Assembly: GCA_949357655.1 (NCBI GenBank)
Contig: CASHTG010000008.1
Coordinates: 868,001-932,000 of the forward strand
Direction: 5' to 3'
DNA from: Parascedosporium putredinis
Lineage: Eukaryota; Ascomycota; Sordariomycetes; Microascales; Microascaceae
DNA: 64,000 nucleotides
The position numbers and the translations under genes are program-made. How positions within the stretch are numbered: position 1 is the stretch's first letter; each line of letters starts with the position of its first letter. Shown piece after piece: positions 21,695-34,044 of this stretch. The notes under the pieces are model-generated. The model made no database searches, was not told where the DNA came from, and worked only from the letters and a program-made list of their open reading frames with translations.

Positions 21695-22619
21695 ATGGCG
21701 CAACTCAAACCAGTGGATGGGACTGACGTTTTCCTCTGGAAATACCTCCCATCCCTCGCGCTCTCCGCCGTGGCCCTCTCTATCTTCTCAATCCTTACTG
21801 CCTTACTGACATGGCGGGTTCACAAAACCAAGCTATGGTTCTGTATTCCTTTCGTTGTCGGTGGAATGTGTAACGTCAACCCCCTCCTCGTTCCAATTTC
21901 AAGCTCAAGTATTGTTACTTATCATCATAGCATTTTTAGTCCAAGTCATCGGCTTCGGCATCCGAATCGCCGCCCACTATTATACAAACGAAATTCCCCC
22001 ATTTGTCCTGCAGAATATCTTTATCCTCCTCGCCCCCGTCTTCTACGCTGCGTCCATCTATACTGTTCTCGGCCGTCTTATCCGTAGTGTACGCGCCGAC
22101 CGACTGTCCATCCTTCCACCCAAGTGGATGACAGTAATCTTCGTCACGGGAGATTTTGTGGCCCTCAGCGTACAGGGTAATGCGGCGGGGCTCACGGCCA
22201 AGGAAAACACACGGAAGGTGGGAGAGTCCATCATCATTGGGGGTCTGTTCATCCAGATAGCTCTGTTTACCTTCTTTGTCATTGCCGCCTCGGTATTCCA
22301 CGTCCGGATGCGAAAGGATCTCAAGGGAAGATCGGATCCACCGTTGACCGTGCCGTGGAAGCGCGGCTTGCACATGATATATGCTTGCAGTGCGTTGATC
22401 ATGTTTCGATCCGTCTTCCGCGCCGTGGAGTATATTATGGGCGGTGATGGATACCTACTCTCTACAGAGTGGCCCATGTATGCGCTTGACACTCTCCCTA
22501 TGGTTGCTGTGCAGGCTGTCTTCTTAGTGTGGTTCCCGGACGGGTTTTCGGACTATGAGAGGGAAAGTGGGCAGTATATGCGCCTGCTGTTTCTTAAAAG
22601 GAAGTCAACTCCTGCCTAG
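21695..22619 (+). CDS. RTA1-like seven-transmembrane protein
   Basis: Exons 21695-21869 and 21931-22619 join in phase to give 287 residues with no frame break. Family blocks include VIGFGIRIAAHYY, QNIFILLAPVFYAASIYTVLGRLI, FVTGDFVALSVQGNAAGL, GGLFIQIALFTFFVI and FRSVFRAVEY near the fifth and sixth membrane spans; seven hydrophobic segments are visible. RTA1-like proteins (yeast Rta1, Rsb1, Pug1, Rtm1) are plasma-membrane proteins tied to resistance to toxic sterol inhibitors and long-chain sphingoid-base export. They are often multicopy in filamentous fungi. The exact ligand is unknown here. This is one of the few genes in the window with an intact frame. Confidence 0.9.
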
Positions 22620-23064
22620 GTAGGAGAAGGAGAAGAGAGAGGCTTTGGCAGGTATTCCGTATAGGGTTACTTGAGTATCATTCTATGCAAGCTAGTTTAC
22701 ATGATTGAGGCACTTATATGTGCCACATAATTATAAGATAATTTTTCGTCGGGGGCTCGGGCGCTTAATCTTCAAAGGCCGACCTGCAATCATATGGGTG
22801 CCACCTTGGAGACAGCCGCTGTGATCTAGGACACTCGGTTCCTTTAACAGTGATGATCGCGCCTCTTCTTGGCTGACCTGCAAGGACCGCCATACTGGGG
22901 ACCGCAAAAGCCGTTACCACGTATGCCCTGATCTCATCCAAACTTTCAGCGCGAGCGAGCTTGGTAAACGCCGCATGGCAAAGGCGCTGGCAAGTTCTAG
23001 CGACTATTCGAAGATAGAGACTCATCGCTAACTCCATGCTCTGAGCAAGGGCGGATTCATTCCA
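22620..23064. other. Convergent intergenic spacer
   Basis: A short spacer between the 3' ends of the RTA1-like and BTB genes. Nothing recognised. A minus-strand open frame at 22765-23037 has helical character and could extend the BTB gene if its stop at 23065 were an error, but I see no direct support. Confidence 0.45.
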
Positions 23065-24140
23065 TCATGAGGGAGGTAGGGTCGGCGGGCTAATTGATAA
23101 TAAATCCTTCGCTTGTTTCTCCATGTGTTGAATATGGAACGCAGACACCGGACTCGGCATCTCTGACATGACTCGCTGTACTTGGTCTAGCAGAAAGGGA
23201 CCCGGATTGCATTCGTGGTGATTGGCCTCCGATTTCGAGTCACCCGTCTTTCCGATATCATGTATGACGAGAGTCGTAAGCTTGCGATGGAGATCCAACA
23301 GGCTGCAATCCAACTCCTCGGCGTCGGGAATGGGCCATAGCCCGGCTCGGGTAAGGCAAAATGTCATGGACCCTAAGATCATGGACTCGCAGCGGTGGTG
23401 TCCCATCCAGGTATGATATCGACACCATCGGACTCGCTCGTCAACGACGATTAAATGGTCAGCCATCTCTCGAAAGATGTTGAGGATGGCCTGGAAGGTC
23501 TGGAGGCGAATGGCCTGAATCCTCTCTGTTTCTTGGTTAGACGGGCTATCACTCAAATACTACTATAGGTCAGACACGTACCCATGATGTCTGGTGGTCT
23601 GGATTGGTCCAATGTGCAAAAGGACTCCTCGAGAGCAGATCCCTCTAACTCCATCAACATCCGGCGTGCAATGACGACAAAATCGTCCCTGGCGCCAAAT
23701 TCCCACGCGATCCAGAGGAATTGCGCCATAAACTCGCTCTTGATCTCGTTGATGTTAATAAGCGCCATCCACCGTTCGATCCAAGGAACAAGCGATTTGG
23801 TGGAGTCCAAGTAATTGGTCAGAACCGTCAGGTCGTACAGTTCATCTATCGAGACGGTTTTCGGCACCTTTGAAGTGACCATGTGTGATATTGAGAAAAA
23901 GATGCATGGTTTCTGGTTTTGGTCGGGAAGTTCAACTGTCCAGTCTTTTGCATCGGGGTCCGTAGGTTTTGCTTCCGCGAACTCGCCATAGAGCATGCGA
24001 TCAAAAACAGGCGATGCTCGAGCGAGAGCGAGAGACGAAGTAACGAAGACCACGGGCTCACCCTCGTTTGGTATGACGCGAAGCCGCAGGTCTCCGCGTG
24101 GGTCTATTTCATGGGCTACACAAGACATGGCTGTTTGCAA
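23065..24140 (-). CDS. BTB/POZ-domain protein
   Basis: Exon 1 runs 24140-23582 (an in-frame ATG at 24128 is also possible); exon 2 runs 23545-23065. The N-terminal half is a fungal-type BTB domain: GDLRLRVIPNEG, LALARASPVFDRMLYGEF, DWTVELPD and DELYDLTVLTNYLDSTKSLVPWIERWM. BTB domains dimerise or recruit Cullin-3 ligases. The second half is helical with Cys/His-rich stretches (WCRYHTWMGHHRCESM) and no known domain. The canonical GTACGT donor and GATAG acceptor give a 36-bp intron, very short, and phases close only if one G is added to GGG 23581-23583; without it a GTGTCT donor four bases on gives a 32-bp intron. About 346 residues if repaired. These BTB proteins are numerous in filamentous fungi and mostly uncharacterised. 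Confidence 0.72.
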
Positions 24141-25016
24141 ATTTCGGGACGTGATGTTGGCTTAAGGTGGAGTGCCTTAGTATGGAGCATCAAGGCGACT
24201 TTGCTTTATATTGACGCGCCTCATGGCCTTTTTCAGAACTTTGAGATCGGTAGGCGGGCAGACGGGCCCTGCCAAGCTCCGCGTTCGTATAAATTTTTTT
24301 TTCTTCTTCAGATGCGTGGCTATGTAAACTTAGACCGGGCCCGGCTTTAAATAGAATTTTTAGTCTCAGTTACGCGCTAAGGCGCTTAAGGAGCGCCAAA
24401 TGCCCATGCCTTGATCCCGTAAGCGCGCTTGGTGTTCGTATCGGATCCTGGTTCCGCTAGAAATAAATGCATCTGGGATGAGTTCGCCTGGATATGGTGT
24501 TCTGCAAGGACCAGGGCCGATAACGTGCGGGATCTTGCTTGATCAATTGATGATTATGGCTGATGGTGGGGTTGACGGTGCTCAAGGCATTGCCCGATTT
24601 GGTGGCGTTTTAATACTGGCTTAGGTGCGGCGTCTCCGAGCCGCCTCCGGTGGGGGTTAACCCGAATTATATAATCAAGGGTCTTCTCCTCTGATGTATA
24701 TATACATGGAGGATGGAATGTACATATACACTACATGAAGGATAGGATGTACATATACAGGGAGGATAGAGGTCAACTGTTGCATCCGGCACGGGCTTTG
24801 AGAACAACTCTGCCTATCAATTGATCGCTGCGCAACTAACAGGGCGACAACACATCCCGCCAGACAATGACTACATATAGTCGTACCATTGGGTATGTCG
24901 CTGCAACAATTCGGAAGGAGCTCAGCTTAGCTTGCACGTCGATCCCAAGGTTGAGACTACCATGTACACCAACCATAACAGCATTTCAATGTTCCGAATG
25001 AAGTCATCAACCAACC
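24141..25016. other. Intergenic with short tandem repeat
   Basis: No gene recognised. It contains an imperfect tandem repeat at 24704-24771 (separate entry). Confidence 0.55.
24704..24771. repeat. Imperfect tandem repeat, about 27-bp unit
   Basis: Two clear copies and a partial third: ACATGGAGGATGG followed by AATGTACATATACAC, then ACATGAAGGATAGG followed by ATGTACATATACA, then GGAGGATAG. It is rich in alternating purine-pyrimidine TACATATACA steps, so it may be a minisatellite. Confidence 0.7.
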
Positions 25017-27517
25017 TTAACTCGCGACGGGAATACCAGTACCACAATAATCTGCATATTGTTGCTTGCTTGACTTCGGGTTACCCCACCACTACCACGT
25101 CGCATGTTAGTATGAAAGAGTCAACGCGTTATTGGACAAATACCACTCACAGTAGGGAATGGAACCTCATCGCCGGACCCTCCAAACACCGCAAAAGTCA
25201 AGATGAACATCATCACCTTGGCCCCAGCATCCAGGCCTCCACCAACGATGTAGTTGTACTTGCCGAACCAAGCCGGGTGCCGAAGGCGCATATACCACTG
25301 AGACCACAGACCAACAGCGATCTGAGACCATATCACAGACGTCGTACCGGCGCAAGTAGAAGACGCGTTGTGAAAATGACGGGGGCGACGAGCTTGCGGA
25401 CGTCCCAGCCTAGAATCTTCGTATGCCTTTTCGCAACCAACCAGTGCAGGACCGGGATGGCGGCACCAATGAGAATGGACAGGGGGATCCAGCCATAACC
25501 GTCCTTGCCAAAGCCGTAAACATACTTGGCAAGAGACCAGGTGACGGCATTGGTGTTGAGGCTCTGGATCTTTTGGCCGCTCCAGACTTGTGTGCCGATG
25601 GGGTCCAGGAGGACCTCTCGGCGGTTGGTGGTAATGTTATCCATAATGACGTAGTTGAGGGCGGTGCCGAGGAGGCTGCCATATGTTTGCAGCAGGAACA
25701 TGGTTCGCCAAGGGATCTTGAGGTACTGCGCCATTTTGAGATCGGTTGCAAGGAAGACCGACAACACAGTGACCTCGTGGCTGAACATGGAGAAGTAGAG
25801 GTTGGCGATGGGTTTGCCGGGCTGTAGCACGCCGCAAAGCATTTTGAGAGGTTGTTGGTTGAAACGCTGGTCCCCAAAAGACCATACAAACAGAGCGAGA
25901 ACGGTGCGACGATGCAGCCGAGGAGGATCGCAACGACGTATGCCCAGGGGTCAAGAGTGGTGTTTCCAGCGTAGATGGCCCCAAGACCGAGGAAGAAGCC
26001 GACGAAGAGGATGATTACGTACCACCAGATGGGGACATCCTTGTAGTTCTCAGCCATGATCTTGTAATGAGGATCGGTCTGCTCCTTCTTCCAGGCTTGT
26101 GTGAGAGACTTCTTGATCTGGGATCCGTAAAAGAGACTGATGTGGGTAATCAGGGCACCGATGGCTGCCATGGCAGCCATGTTAGCCCAGACGTTGGTGG
26201 CCGTGAGCCTGGGGAGGCCGTGGGCTGCCAACGCATCTGTGTCAAGGATGGCTGTCTTGCCAAAGATGGCGGTCTGGTTGTACACTTTCCCGGTATTGGC
26301 GTCGAACATGGCGGTGGACATGAAGGGAAACTTTTCGCGCCCCATGCGCCGCCGTAGTAGAGTGCGAAACACATGATGTACGAGAGACCGATGCCGGCCC
26401 AAGAATTCGCCTGCTGAAGCAGCGGGAGCGACATGTATCGGGAGGTAATGTACTGCCAGTCGAGGGAGAAGTTGAAGAGACCCTGTCCCTCATTGGAGGA
26501 GATGCCACCGAAAATGGTCATTAGGATACCGCGCGTGGGAGGGAGGGCTTTCATGGAGGCCAAGCAGGGAATGGAAATGCCGTTCATCCAGGGCCAAATG
26601 TAGGAGGCAAAGGGCTCCCAGATGAACATCGCGATGGAGGTGAGTCCGAACATGCGAAGGCGGTCTCTGTTAGCGCCCTCGGGTTCTCGGTGGAAGGTCT
26701 GGTAGATGGAGATCATGGGGAGGCATTGCCACCAGACCATCTCGCTTGCTAAACACCATGTTAGTTCTGGATTTATTGAAAAGTCAAGTAGGAAGTGGGG
26801 AGCTCGTACGGTGGACAATGATGGACCTCAGAATGCCAACCAGGCCGTAGCCAAAGATGGAAGCCGAGAAAATGGTCAAGATGGCCGTGGCCGGCGCAGT
26901 CTCGCGGTTGTAAAAGAGCCTCTCGGCGCCAAACACCTGGACAATGGCGGCACCGTTCCCGCTGGACGTGGACAGGATCGAAGCGATGGCGTGCTCCTTG
27001 AGTCCGAAATGCCCCGGGTTGATCAAGTGCACGATGGGGCCTAACCATTTTGCTTGCGAGGGGAGATATTTCTCAACGTGGTGGCGACGAGGAGGGCCTT
27101 GGACCACGCGACGCCCAGAACATAGGCTAACAAGCAAAGGAAAACAGAGGCGAACGATACCTCGACGGGCTTGTAGTAGTAAATCTGGTTGATGCAAGCA
27201 GCGAGCGCGGTCAGACCGGAGCCGATGATGAATGACCGGAAGGTGAGGACGGGGTCGTGGTCGTCGCGTGTGCTAACGACATATCTCGCGATGTCATTGC
27301 CATCTCGAATAACAACAGCTCCGCGCACCACGGCAGCATCACCGTCGAGATGCTTAGCATCCTCAGGGTCCTCCCTATTGGCATCCGAGTCGTAGTTGGG
27401 TTCAACAGCATTGTCCCGCTTCGAAGTCGGGGCAGCAGTGACAGACTCAACCACGGGGCTTGGAGGGGAGGCCTCGTCCTCCCGAACGGCGCCCTTATTT
27501 GCACTTGGATTGCCCAT
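25017..27517 (-). CDS. Small oligopeptide transporter, OPT family (four apparent frameshifts)
   Basis: Proton-coupled uptake of short peptides (4-5 residues, also glutathione) across the plasma membrane. Exon 1 is 27517-26810, exon 2 is 26748-25151, exon 3 is 25091-25017; with four one-base repairs all phases close at 794 residues. A hydrophilic N-terminus precedes RYVVSTRDDHDPVLTFRS, then family blocks NPGHFGLKEHAIASI, MVWWQCLPMISIYQTFH, FEPF-type spans, DWQYITSRYMSLPL, VAPFSLCLYGLLGTSVSTN and NYIVGGGLDAGAKVM, and the C-terminus FPTWWGNP..YADYCG. Breaks fall at GGGG 27060-27063, CCCC 26340-26343, TTTT 25842-25845 and AAAA 25373-25376. About a dozen membrane spans are visible. It fits with the two carboxypeptidases just downstream, which would create peptide substrates. 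Confidence 0.9.
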
Positions 27518-28471
27518 TTCGTAAGGAAAAATGAGAACTCTACTCTACCGTTGCATGCTTCCGGATTGATCACTTCACATTTTCTACTTGCAGCAAGAGA
27601 TCATCATCATTATATGTAGTATTCTTCACGATCCGACTTCCGCGATTCGGAAGCCGTGAATCCATCGGCAGGGCTTCGTCCTTCTGCATTTGTTTTCTTG
27701 AAGAGCCGCGCAAATCAATCATCCGAGCTTATTGAGTCAAAAAGAAATACGAAAGAAATCCAAGTGTTAGTCAAATATCAAAGTGTAGAGGAAATGGAAG
27801 CTTGGCATTCGACAAAGTGACCTAACGTGCTTTTAGCGTGAATCACGTAGCAGGCGCTTCCGTCCCAAGTCGGACGACACCCGTGAAAATCCCACGCGAG
27901 AGGGAAGGCCCCGCAGAGTCATCGTGCATCACCGCGGTATCTCCGATGTCATTCGCGGCGCAACCCTTCTTTGGCCCCTGCATGATGGCGTCTTCGCCCA
28001 TGTTTGATGCCTTAACGTCCCGATTATTCTCCGAAGCACGCGGTTTCGCGGAAGCCATCCCAAGATGTCGGCAAACAAGCGGGGAATGCTTAGCCGAAGA
28101 GAAGGAAGCAGCATGCTTTCACCGCCCATTCCAACGACGTGGGAGAGAAACATCGTGATTTGGAATCGTTGGTCATAGCAAACCTATTGCAAGTGTGAAC
28201 ATGACTGCCCGGCACTTTTCATGCCTACCACGTACCATTCTTACCGTATTCCATCCTGCGGTGCGCGTCTTTCGCGGAACCATGAGGCAAGTCTGGGCTA
28301 GTTTAGACAAAATGGGACTTGGGCGACTTGAAACGCATTTGAAGAGACTAAAAGTTGTTTATCACTACACATGTATCTACATGTATTCATGCTAACCACC
28401 ACATCATCGTTACATGTAGCACCTTCAATGCTGTGAAAACACTATCTATGCCTCCAATTCCAGACTTGGCT
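27518..28471. other. Intergenic, no gene seen
   Basis: Upstream region of the OPT gene and 3' flank of the carboxypeptidase gene. Overlapping open frames on both strands at 27840-28160 show no domain. Short ACATGTA repeats occur near 28370-28420. Confidence 0.5.
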
Positions 28472-29842
28472 CTAAAAGAGCACCTTGTCAAGCAATCCAA
28501 GAATAACCTGAATACCCGCCCACTGCTCTTTAGCACTAGGAAGAATCTGCCCAGGAGGAAGCACAAATCCGTAATTGCCCGTGTCTCTCAACTCAATTAG
28601 ATACGCATAGTCGGCTTTGCCCACCTCATAGGCGTAATCTACACTATACCCCGTAGAGCTATACAGCAACGGACAGCTAGGGCCGTACGTAAACTGCACC
28701 CTCAACGCCACGGATGGCCCTTGCTGCCCGGTGGGCAATCTGCAGGTGCTCACCGAGGTTGGGGATATACGTGGTGCAGTTGTGGCCGAGGGGCGCGAGA
28801 ATGTATTGACTGTAGCTGTGCCAGTCGATGAAGAGCTTGATCCCGTTCGTGTCGCGGAGGTCGTCGACGAAGGCGCTGAGGCCTTGCATCTCGGGAGTGT
28901 CGCCGGGAGCCTCGCCCTTGTAAAAGAGGGAACAAGGATCCGTGGAGGCGCCGGAGGGGTTTGCGTCCCAGCCGTGGGGCCAGTTGCGGTTGATGTCGCG
29001 GCCGTAGCAGGTTGTGTTTCCAGGGCCGGGCTGCCGGCTCTTGCGCCAGAGGCGTTCGGTCGTTTGGGTATAAACAAAGCCTGGGAAGAGAGGTCAGTAG
29101 CCATTCTGATAGAGTAAAACCTTTGGCACGAACCATCTGGGTTTACAAAGGGGAAGACATAAAAGTCGTAGCTATTCACGAAATTGTTGATGGTTTCGTC
29201 TTCGCCACCGTATCCGAGGATAAGCTGTCGAGTGATATACTCGATCACCTGGAATGATAATTAGAGTCAGATATTCAAAGGCGGGTGATCTGAGTTCATG
29301 CTTACCGGTGCAGCGATCCATTCGCGAGCGTGAACGGTACCGTGCCACAACACAGCTGGCTGCCCCGGGCCATTCGCACCCCAAAAGTGAAGTCCCCAGA
29401 TATCTCGCCCTTCATAAGAGGTTCCCGAGGATACAATCTCGGAATTATTGGGGAATTTGGCGTGCAGCTCCTCAAAGTATGCCCGGTGCTCCTCGTACGA
29501 GTGGTAGCTATCGAACCAAGACAAGTCGTCTACCTGCCGTTTCCACTTCCCCGTAGCTTGTGTAGATTCCGCGGTGATGGATGCACCGAGGTCCTCGTGC
29601 ATCACTGTATACGGCAACTGAAGCACATCCAGCTCTGCTAGCTGGCTCGGAGAGACGGCAATGGTGATTGCTTCTTCCGAGGTGTTCCATTCGTCGAAAG
29701 AGATCGAGGCAAGTTGGTCCAAGACCGATTCGCGTCCCCTCTCGGTGTTGATGTGGACGACTTTCCAGCCAGCGTAGCTCTTCGGGCTAGAAGCCGAAGC
29801 AGCGAGCGCGAGGGAGACGATGGACAAAACTGACAACCTCAT
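28472..29842 (-). CDS. Secreted M14A zinc carboxypeptidase (carboxypeptidase A type)
   Basis: Removes C-terminal residues from peptides outside the cell. Exons are 29842-29306, 29248-29134 and 29080-28472; introns of 57 and 53 bp. A signal peptide (MRLSVLSIVSLALAASA) and a propeptide with the usual fold (GWKVVHINTE ... YTVMHEDLGASI) precede the enzyme, which starts near DDLSWFDSYHSYEEH. Zinc ligands are in HAREW (near exon 1's end) and in DWHSYSQ; the substrate-binding DINRNWPHGW and the catalytic glutamate in IELRDTG are all present. The frame breaks at CCC 28699-28701 and needs either one base fewer or two more to read VQFTYGPSCPLLY, an expected block; phases then close near 420 residues. 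The complete catalytic set suggests an active enzyme if the break is an artefact. Confidence 0.9.
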
Positions 29843-31071
29843 CTTGAATGAAGAAAGATACTAAGCTATTGAACAGCTATGAATTTGAATTCAACCCATA
29901 TCTCTGACTGATTTACTCGATGTTGGCTTCCTTATACGTTTCGATATACCACACACGAATCTTCACCCATCACGCCGATAGCCACTCCACCTGTGATGCC
30001 ACGCATCGTACCGAATGGCCATACTACACAAAGTTTACGTCCCACTCGGGGGCCTTTCTCAAGTGAATCCCGAACATCATTCCGAAATCGGAACCTGGTC
30101 GCGCGCGCGCGGGTGAGCACGCCTCCGACATGCAATCACGGAGATTCGCATGCGGGGCCAAGTTCGTGTGTAGGCGTAAGACGACCGCCGACTCCCAATG
30201 CCGCGCAACAGGTCTGCGTTGGCGACTTTTCCTTCTTCGTGTGGCCGGCAAGTCCAATTCGGGCAGTTCAGTTTTGCCCCCCCGTAGGGGTAGAAGTTTA
30301 GGATGAGGGTCCAATGAGCTATTACGTATTAGTCGGAGGCTAGGGAACGTGGAACGGGAACCTAAGCCCTGCTAGGCCATAGTAACCCGCGGCTAGGTTT
30401 GTCGTCAGCACCCACGCTAGGGCAAACGATATATTTTGTTTGATTGAAGCTTTCCTCGAAATCCTCTCCAAGGTCTTGAGGTCCATGATGTATGGTCCCA
30501 ATGGCGTGACCTACTACAGCCCCACGCGCAGGATTTTGCACTGGCGGTGCTGCAACGGTCTCGGCACAGAGAACGTGCATGTCGGACCTCGACCGCATTG
30601 ATACTTTCAATCTCACATAGCTAGACGGCGGCTTGAAGAAATGCCGGAATTGCTACCTCAATTCTCGTGTGTCAACTCGGCCTTCTTGCTTCGGCTCCGG
30701 AAGCGTATGGACCCCCACGCAGTTTAGATCTCGCTAAATCCTTTTTAATAGATTATGAGCAAGGTGCCGCCTTCAAACTAAACTCTCTGTGACGCCATTC
30801 CGAACCGGATTCCACCACAAGTTCGGTAGACATCATGAGGAGGCTTTGCAGGAACTTTTGGCCCTTTTCTCTCGAGGTCGTCGATTCCCGAGCTCAACCA
30901 TAATGTCTCAAAGCCGGGAATAGGATTTCAAAGCAGCGAGTGATACGACGCCCCAACGCAAATATATAATACCTGTCAAGAGGTCCGATGAGAATGGCTG
31001 GTTCTAGCTTAGGTCATTGTCCCTTTCGTGTGGATCAACAGCAAGGACCAACCTCGGCGACTTGAATCAAC
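29843..31071. other. Divergent promoter region between two carboxypeptidase genes
   Basis: A 1.2 kb interval with both genes reading outward. An AT-rich ATATATAAT near 30963, about 105 bases before the plus-strand ATG, is a plausible TATA element. No coding sequence or RNA recognised. Confidence 0.55.
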
Positions 31072-32723
31072 ATGCGGATCCAGAGCCAGTTCCCCTTGAG
31101 CCTTCTTTCAGCCATGGCCAACTCGGTGGCTGGCCAAGGCTATGCCGACAACCAGGTTTCCGTGTCTCGGGATAGTGCGCTCGTCGCCGCCAACTTCCCC
31201 GACGTTAACATCAAGCTTTGGTCGCCCGCGTTCCAGGATCCCAAGTCGGTTCCCAGCGGCTTCGCTCAGGGGACGGCGCCTCCGACTGACCAGGATACCT
31301 TAGGTGAAGCGTCATCGCAAATGAAATAATCCACCGCTCTTTATGCTAACGTTTTCATAGGGAAATTCCTGCAAAAGCTAGCGCGAAAGAACGAATGGCT
31401 ATCCTACCACTCCCTCGCGAGCCTGACATCCGAGGAGGGACGCTCCTTGCCCTACGTCCGACTCTCGAGCCATAAAAAAGCCGCGGCAAGAAGATTCGCG
31501 TCTGGCTCCAAGGCGGCGTCCACGGCAACGAGCCCGCCGGCGACCAGGGCATACTCGCCTTGCTCGGTAAGCTGGACGCCAACTCGTCCTGGGCGGCATC
31601 CGTGCTGGACAAGGTCGAGATCCTCGCCCTGCCGCGCTACAACCCGGACGGCGTGGCGTATTTCCAGCGCCCGCTCGCGACGGGCTTCGACCCCAACCGC
31701 GACCACGCTCTGCTGCAGCGCAAGCAAACGCGCGATATCAAGAAGTTGCTGAACGAGTTCGATCCGCACATTCTTCTCGATGCGCACGAGTACACGGCGA
31801 GCTTTACCTACGGGTCGAGCAAGCAGTGGATCCAGGCGCAGGATGTGCAGGTGTCTGCTGTGAAAAATCCCAACATCCACAAGGATATTCGGCAGTTGGG
31901 GAAGGCCTTTTTATTAGTACCATCTTCAAGACTCTCGAGAGTAACGGGTTCCGCACGAGTCCTTACTTTACCGCGTCCAGCAGTGGTGACACCGTTACGT
32001 TGACAGAACCTAGTTCCATCAGCCAGGCCGGTCATAACTCGGCTGGCCTCGGACAGGCGCTTACTTTCCTGACGGAAACGCGCGGTATTCGCCTCGCCGA
32101 TCAGCATTTCCACCGCCGGGTAGCCGCTGGGTTGCTCGCTGCGGAAACGATTGTTCAGGTGGCTGTCGATAACGCCGATTTAGTCTACAACACCATTGAG
32201 AATGCGCGCAATAAGTTTACCCGTGGTACAGACGATATCATCGTGCTCGATCAAGCTCGCCTGACCGACACCACGATCGAGTTTATCGACACGAGGGATG
32301 GTTCTTTGGTCGACGTGCCGGTCAAGTTCCGAAATAACACCCCTCCGAGATCACTCTCACCCGCAGTCGTCCCGAGGCGTACATCTTTTCGGGGCTTGGA
32401 GTGATGTTGCCGAGCGTCTCTCTGTTCTCGGAGTCAAGGTTGAGGTTCTTAAGAAGGAATTCAACGGCACGGTGGAGGCTCTCAAGGTCGAGTCTGTCTC
32501 GCTTGCCTCTAGCAGACACGAGGGTGTGGTCCATGCCACCATAACCACGTCCGCATCAACGCGCAATGTTAGATTCCCTCCGGGTGCCTACTACGTGAGC
32601 ACTCGCCAGAAGAATGCGGCGTTTGCCTTTGTTACGCTGGAGCCTGAGAATATTTCCTCGTTTGCTCGCTATAACATCATTCCCCTCGATCGCGGCGACG
32701 AGTACCCCATTTTTAGAGTGTAG
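31072..32723 (+). CDS. Secreted M14-family zinc carboxypeptidase, divergent subgroup (four apparent frameshifts)
   Basis: Exons 31072-31303 and 31361-32723; with four single-base repairs the product is about 532 residues and phases close. A signal peptide (PLSLLSAMANSVAGQ) leads to a region ending LSYHSLASLTSEEGRSLPYV. Zinc-site residues appear in WLQGGVHGNEPAGDQG (HxxE) and in LLDAHEYTASF; the substrate-binding arginine is in FDPNRDHALLQ. This subgroup differs from the classic carboxypeptidase A next door: no propeptide is seen and a long beta-rich C-terminal region follows (LTRSRPEAYIFSGAW ... VRFPPGAYYV). Breaks: AA 31488-31489, GGGG 31898-31901, CC 32345-32346, GGGG 32391-32394. The peptidase call is firm; the cleavage preference is unknown. 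Confidence 0.84.
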
Positions 32724-34044
32724 TTGACTCCAAGGGTAACTTTTACTCTACAGAGGCGATCAATTTAGATTATATCTCTAGCCCGTTGATGACCGATTCG
32801 TGCCGGCGCTTAGCCATGACGTGTTCAGTTCGTGAAGTCGAGGCCGTCCGTCCACCTCTGCAATGCCATCGTCAGACGAGTGGACTCTGGATAATGGAGC
32901 ACCATCGATTGCCCGTGCCCGCAATCAGGGATCATGATCCTGTTGGCCCTTCCGACCCTTCTGCATCAAACCAAGGCAAGAATTTCCAACCAGGTAATAG
33001 CTCAAGCACAAATCCTACAATCATTGGCCTACATGTCGCAACATTGACCTACGTGGACCTTGGCAAGGGTTCGAAAATATGATGGAGCATATGTCCTGCC
33101 GACGACTTACGAGCGCTCATGCAGAAACCGGGGTCCGTACCCCCGGGATAGTAAGCAAGATGCCTGTTTTTCCTTTCCGCTCCTCCCGCCGCCCTTTTTC
33201 CTCTCCTCTCCGGACCTTCCTGAATACTGGGTTTCTCCCACGCTGTCTAGTTGTGGGCCCCGATAATATAGCGCAAGACTCAAGACGACCGTGACGCTCG
33301 CTACAAAATGGGTGCGGGCAGACCCCAGCTTCTTCAGCGGGAGTGCTTGTCCCCGCATTGCATTGCATGGCCGTCCTTCCAATCGGCACCCGGTCGTCCA
33401 TTTCCCCGCTGCCGTTGGTTCTCCAGTGGCCGGGAGTTCCCACCCCTCTCCTCCCCAGCCTGCTCTTTTTCTTCCCGCCGTCACTGCCAGGGCAATATCC
33501 CACTGTCGCGGACGGCTAATCCGGACAGCATGCGAATCACGGCGTGTTGCGAAATGAACCAGTCCCGCATGGCCCTCGTCATTTCCCCTTTTGCCGTTCA
33601 ATTTCCGAGGACTCCCTTGGGCATTCTCCCCTTTTTCGCAACTACTCCGTCAATTATATACAGTGTTTGCTTTTGGCCCGTAGAGCTCCCACGCGAGGAA
33701 TGCTACACTCGGCCCCACGCGAACTGAATTCCAAGGTTTTACAGGCGCTTCTCCACCCCGTCCTCCGGGGGCCAGGTACTTCGCCACTCGGCAGGGGTTA
33801 AGGCAAGGGCTCTGATCCTTCGGTAAGTGAGATGCAGCTTGTCCGCGAAATTGGGAACGAGGGCTCCCAGAAGCGGGGTGCTGGACAGTGGTCAATTCGG
33901 GGTATCCTCTGCCGTGCACTAGACGACGGACTCCAAGACCAAGCTATAAGCCGGTGAGGGGAAGCTCCTCCCGTCTCCAGTTTCTTGGCCTCTTTTCCGT
34001 TTCGCAAGGCCATACTGAAAGCAACAGCTGATTTGGGCGCCAAG
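32724..34044. other. Intergenic, about 1.3 kb
   Basis: No gene recognised. The AATTATATACA near 33651 is a possible TATA element, some 390 bases before the GMC start. Pyrimidine-rich stretches near 33170-33490 could belong to the promoter. Confidence 0.5.

Noticed and set aside
27843..28158. Overlapping 70-106 codon frames on both strands
   Set aside because: Mutually exclusive frames without any domain or conserved-looking block.
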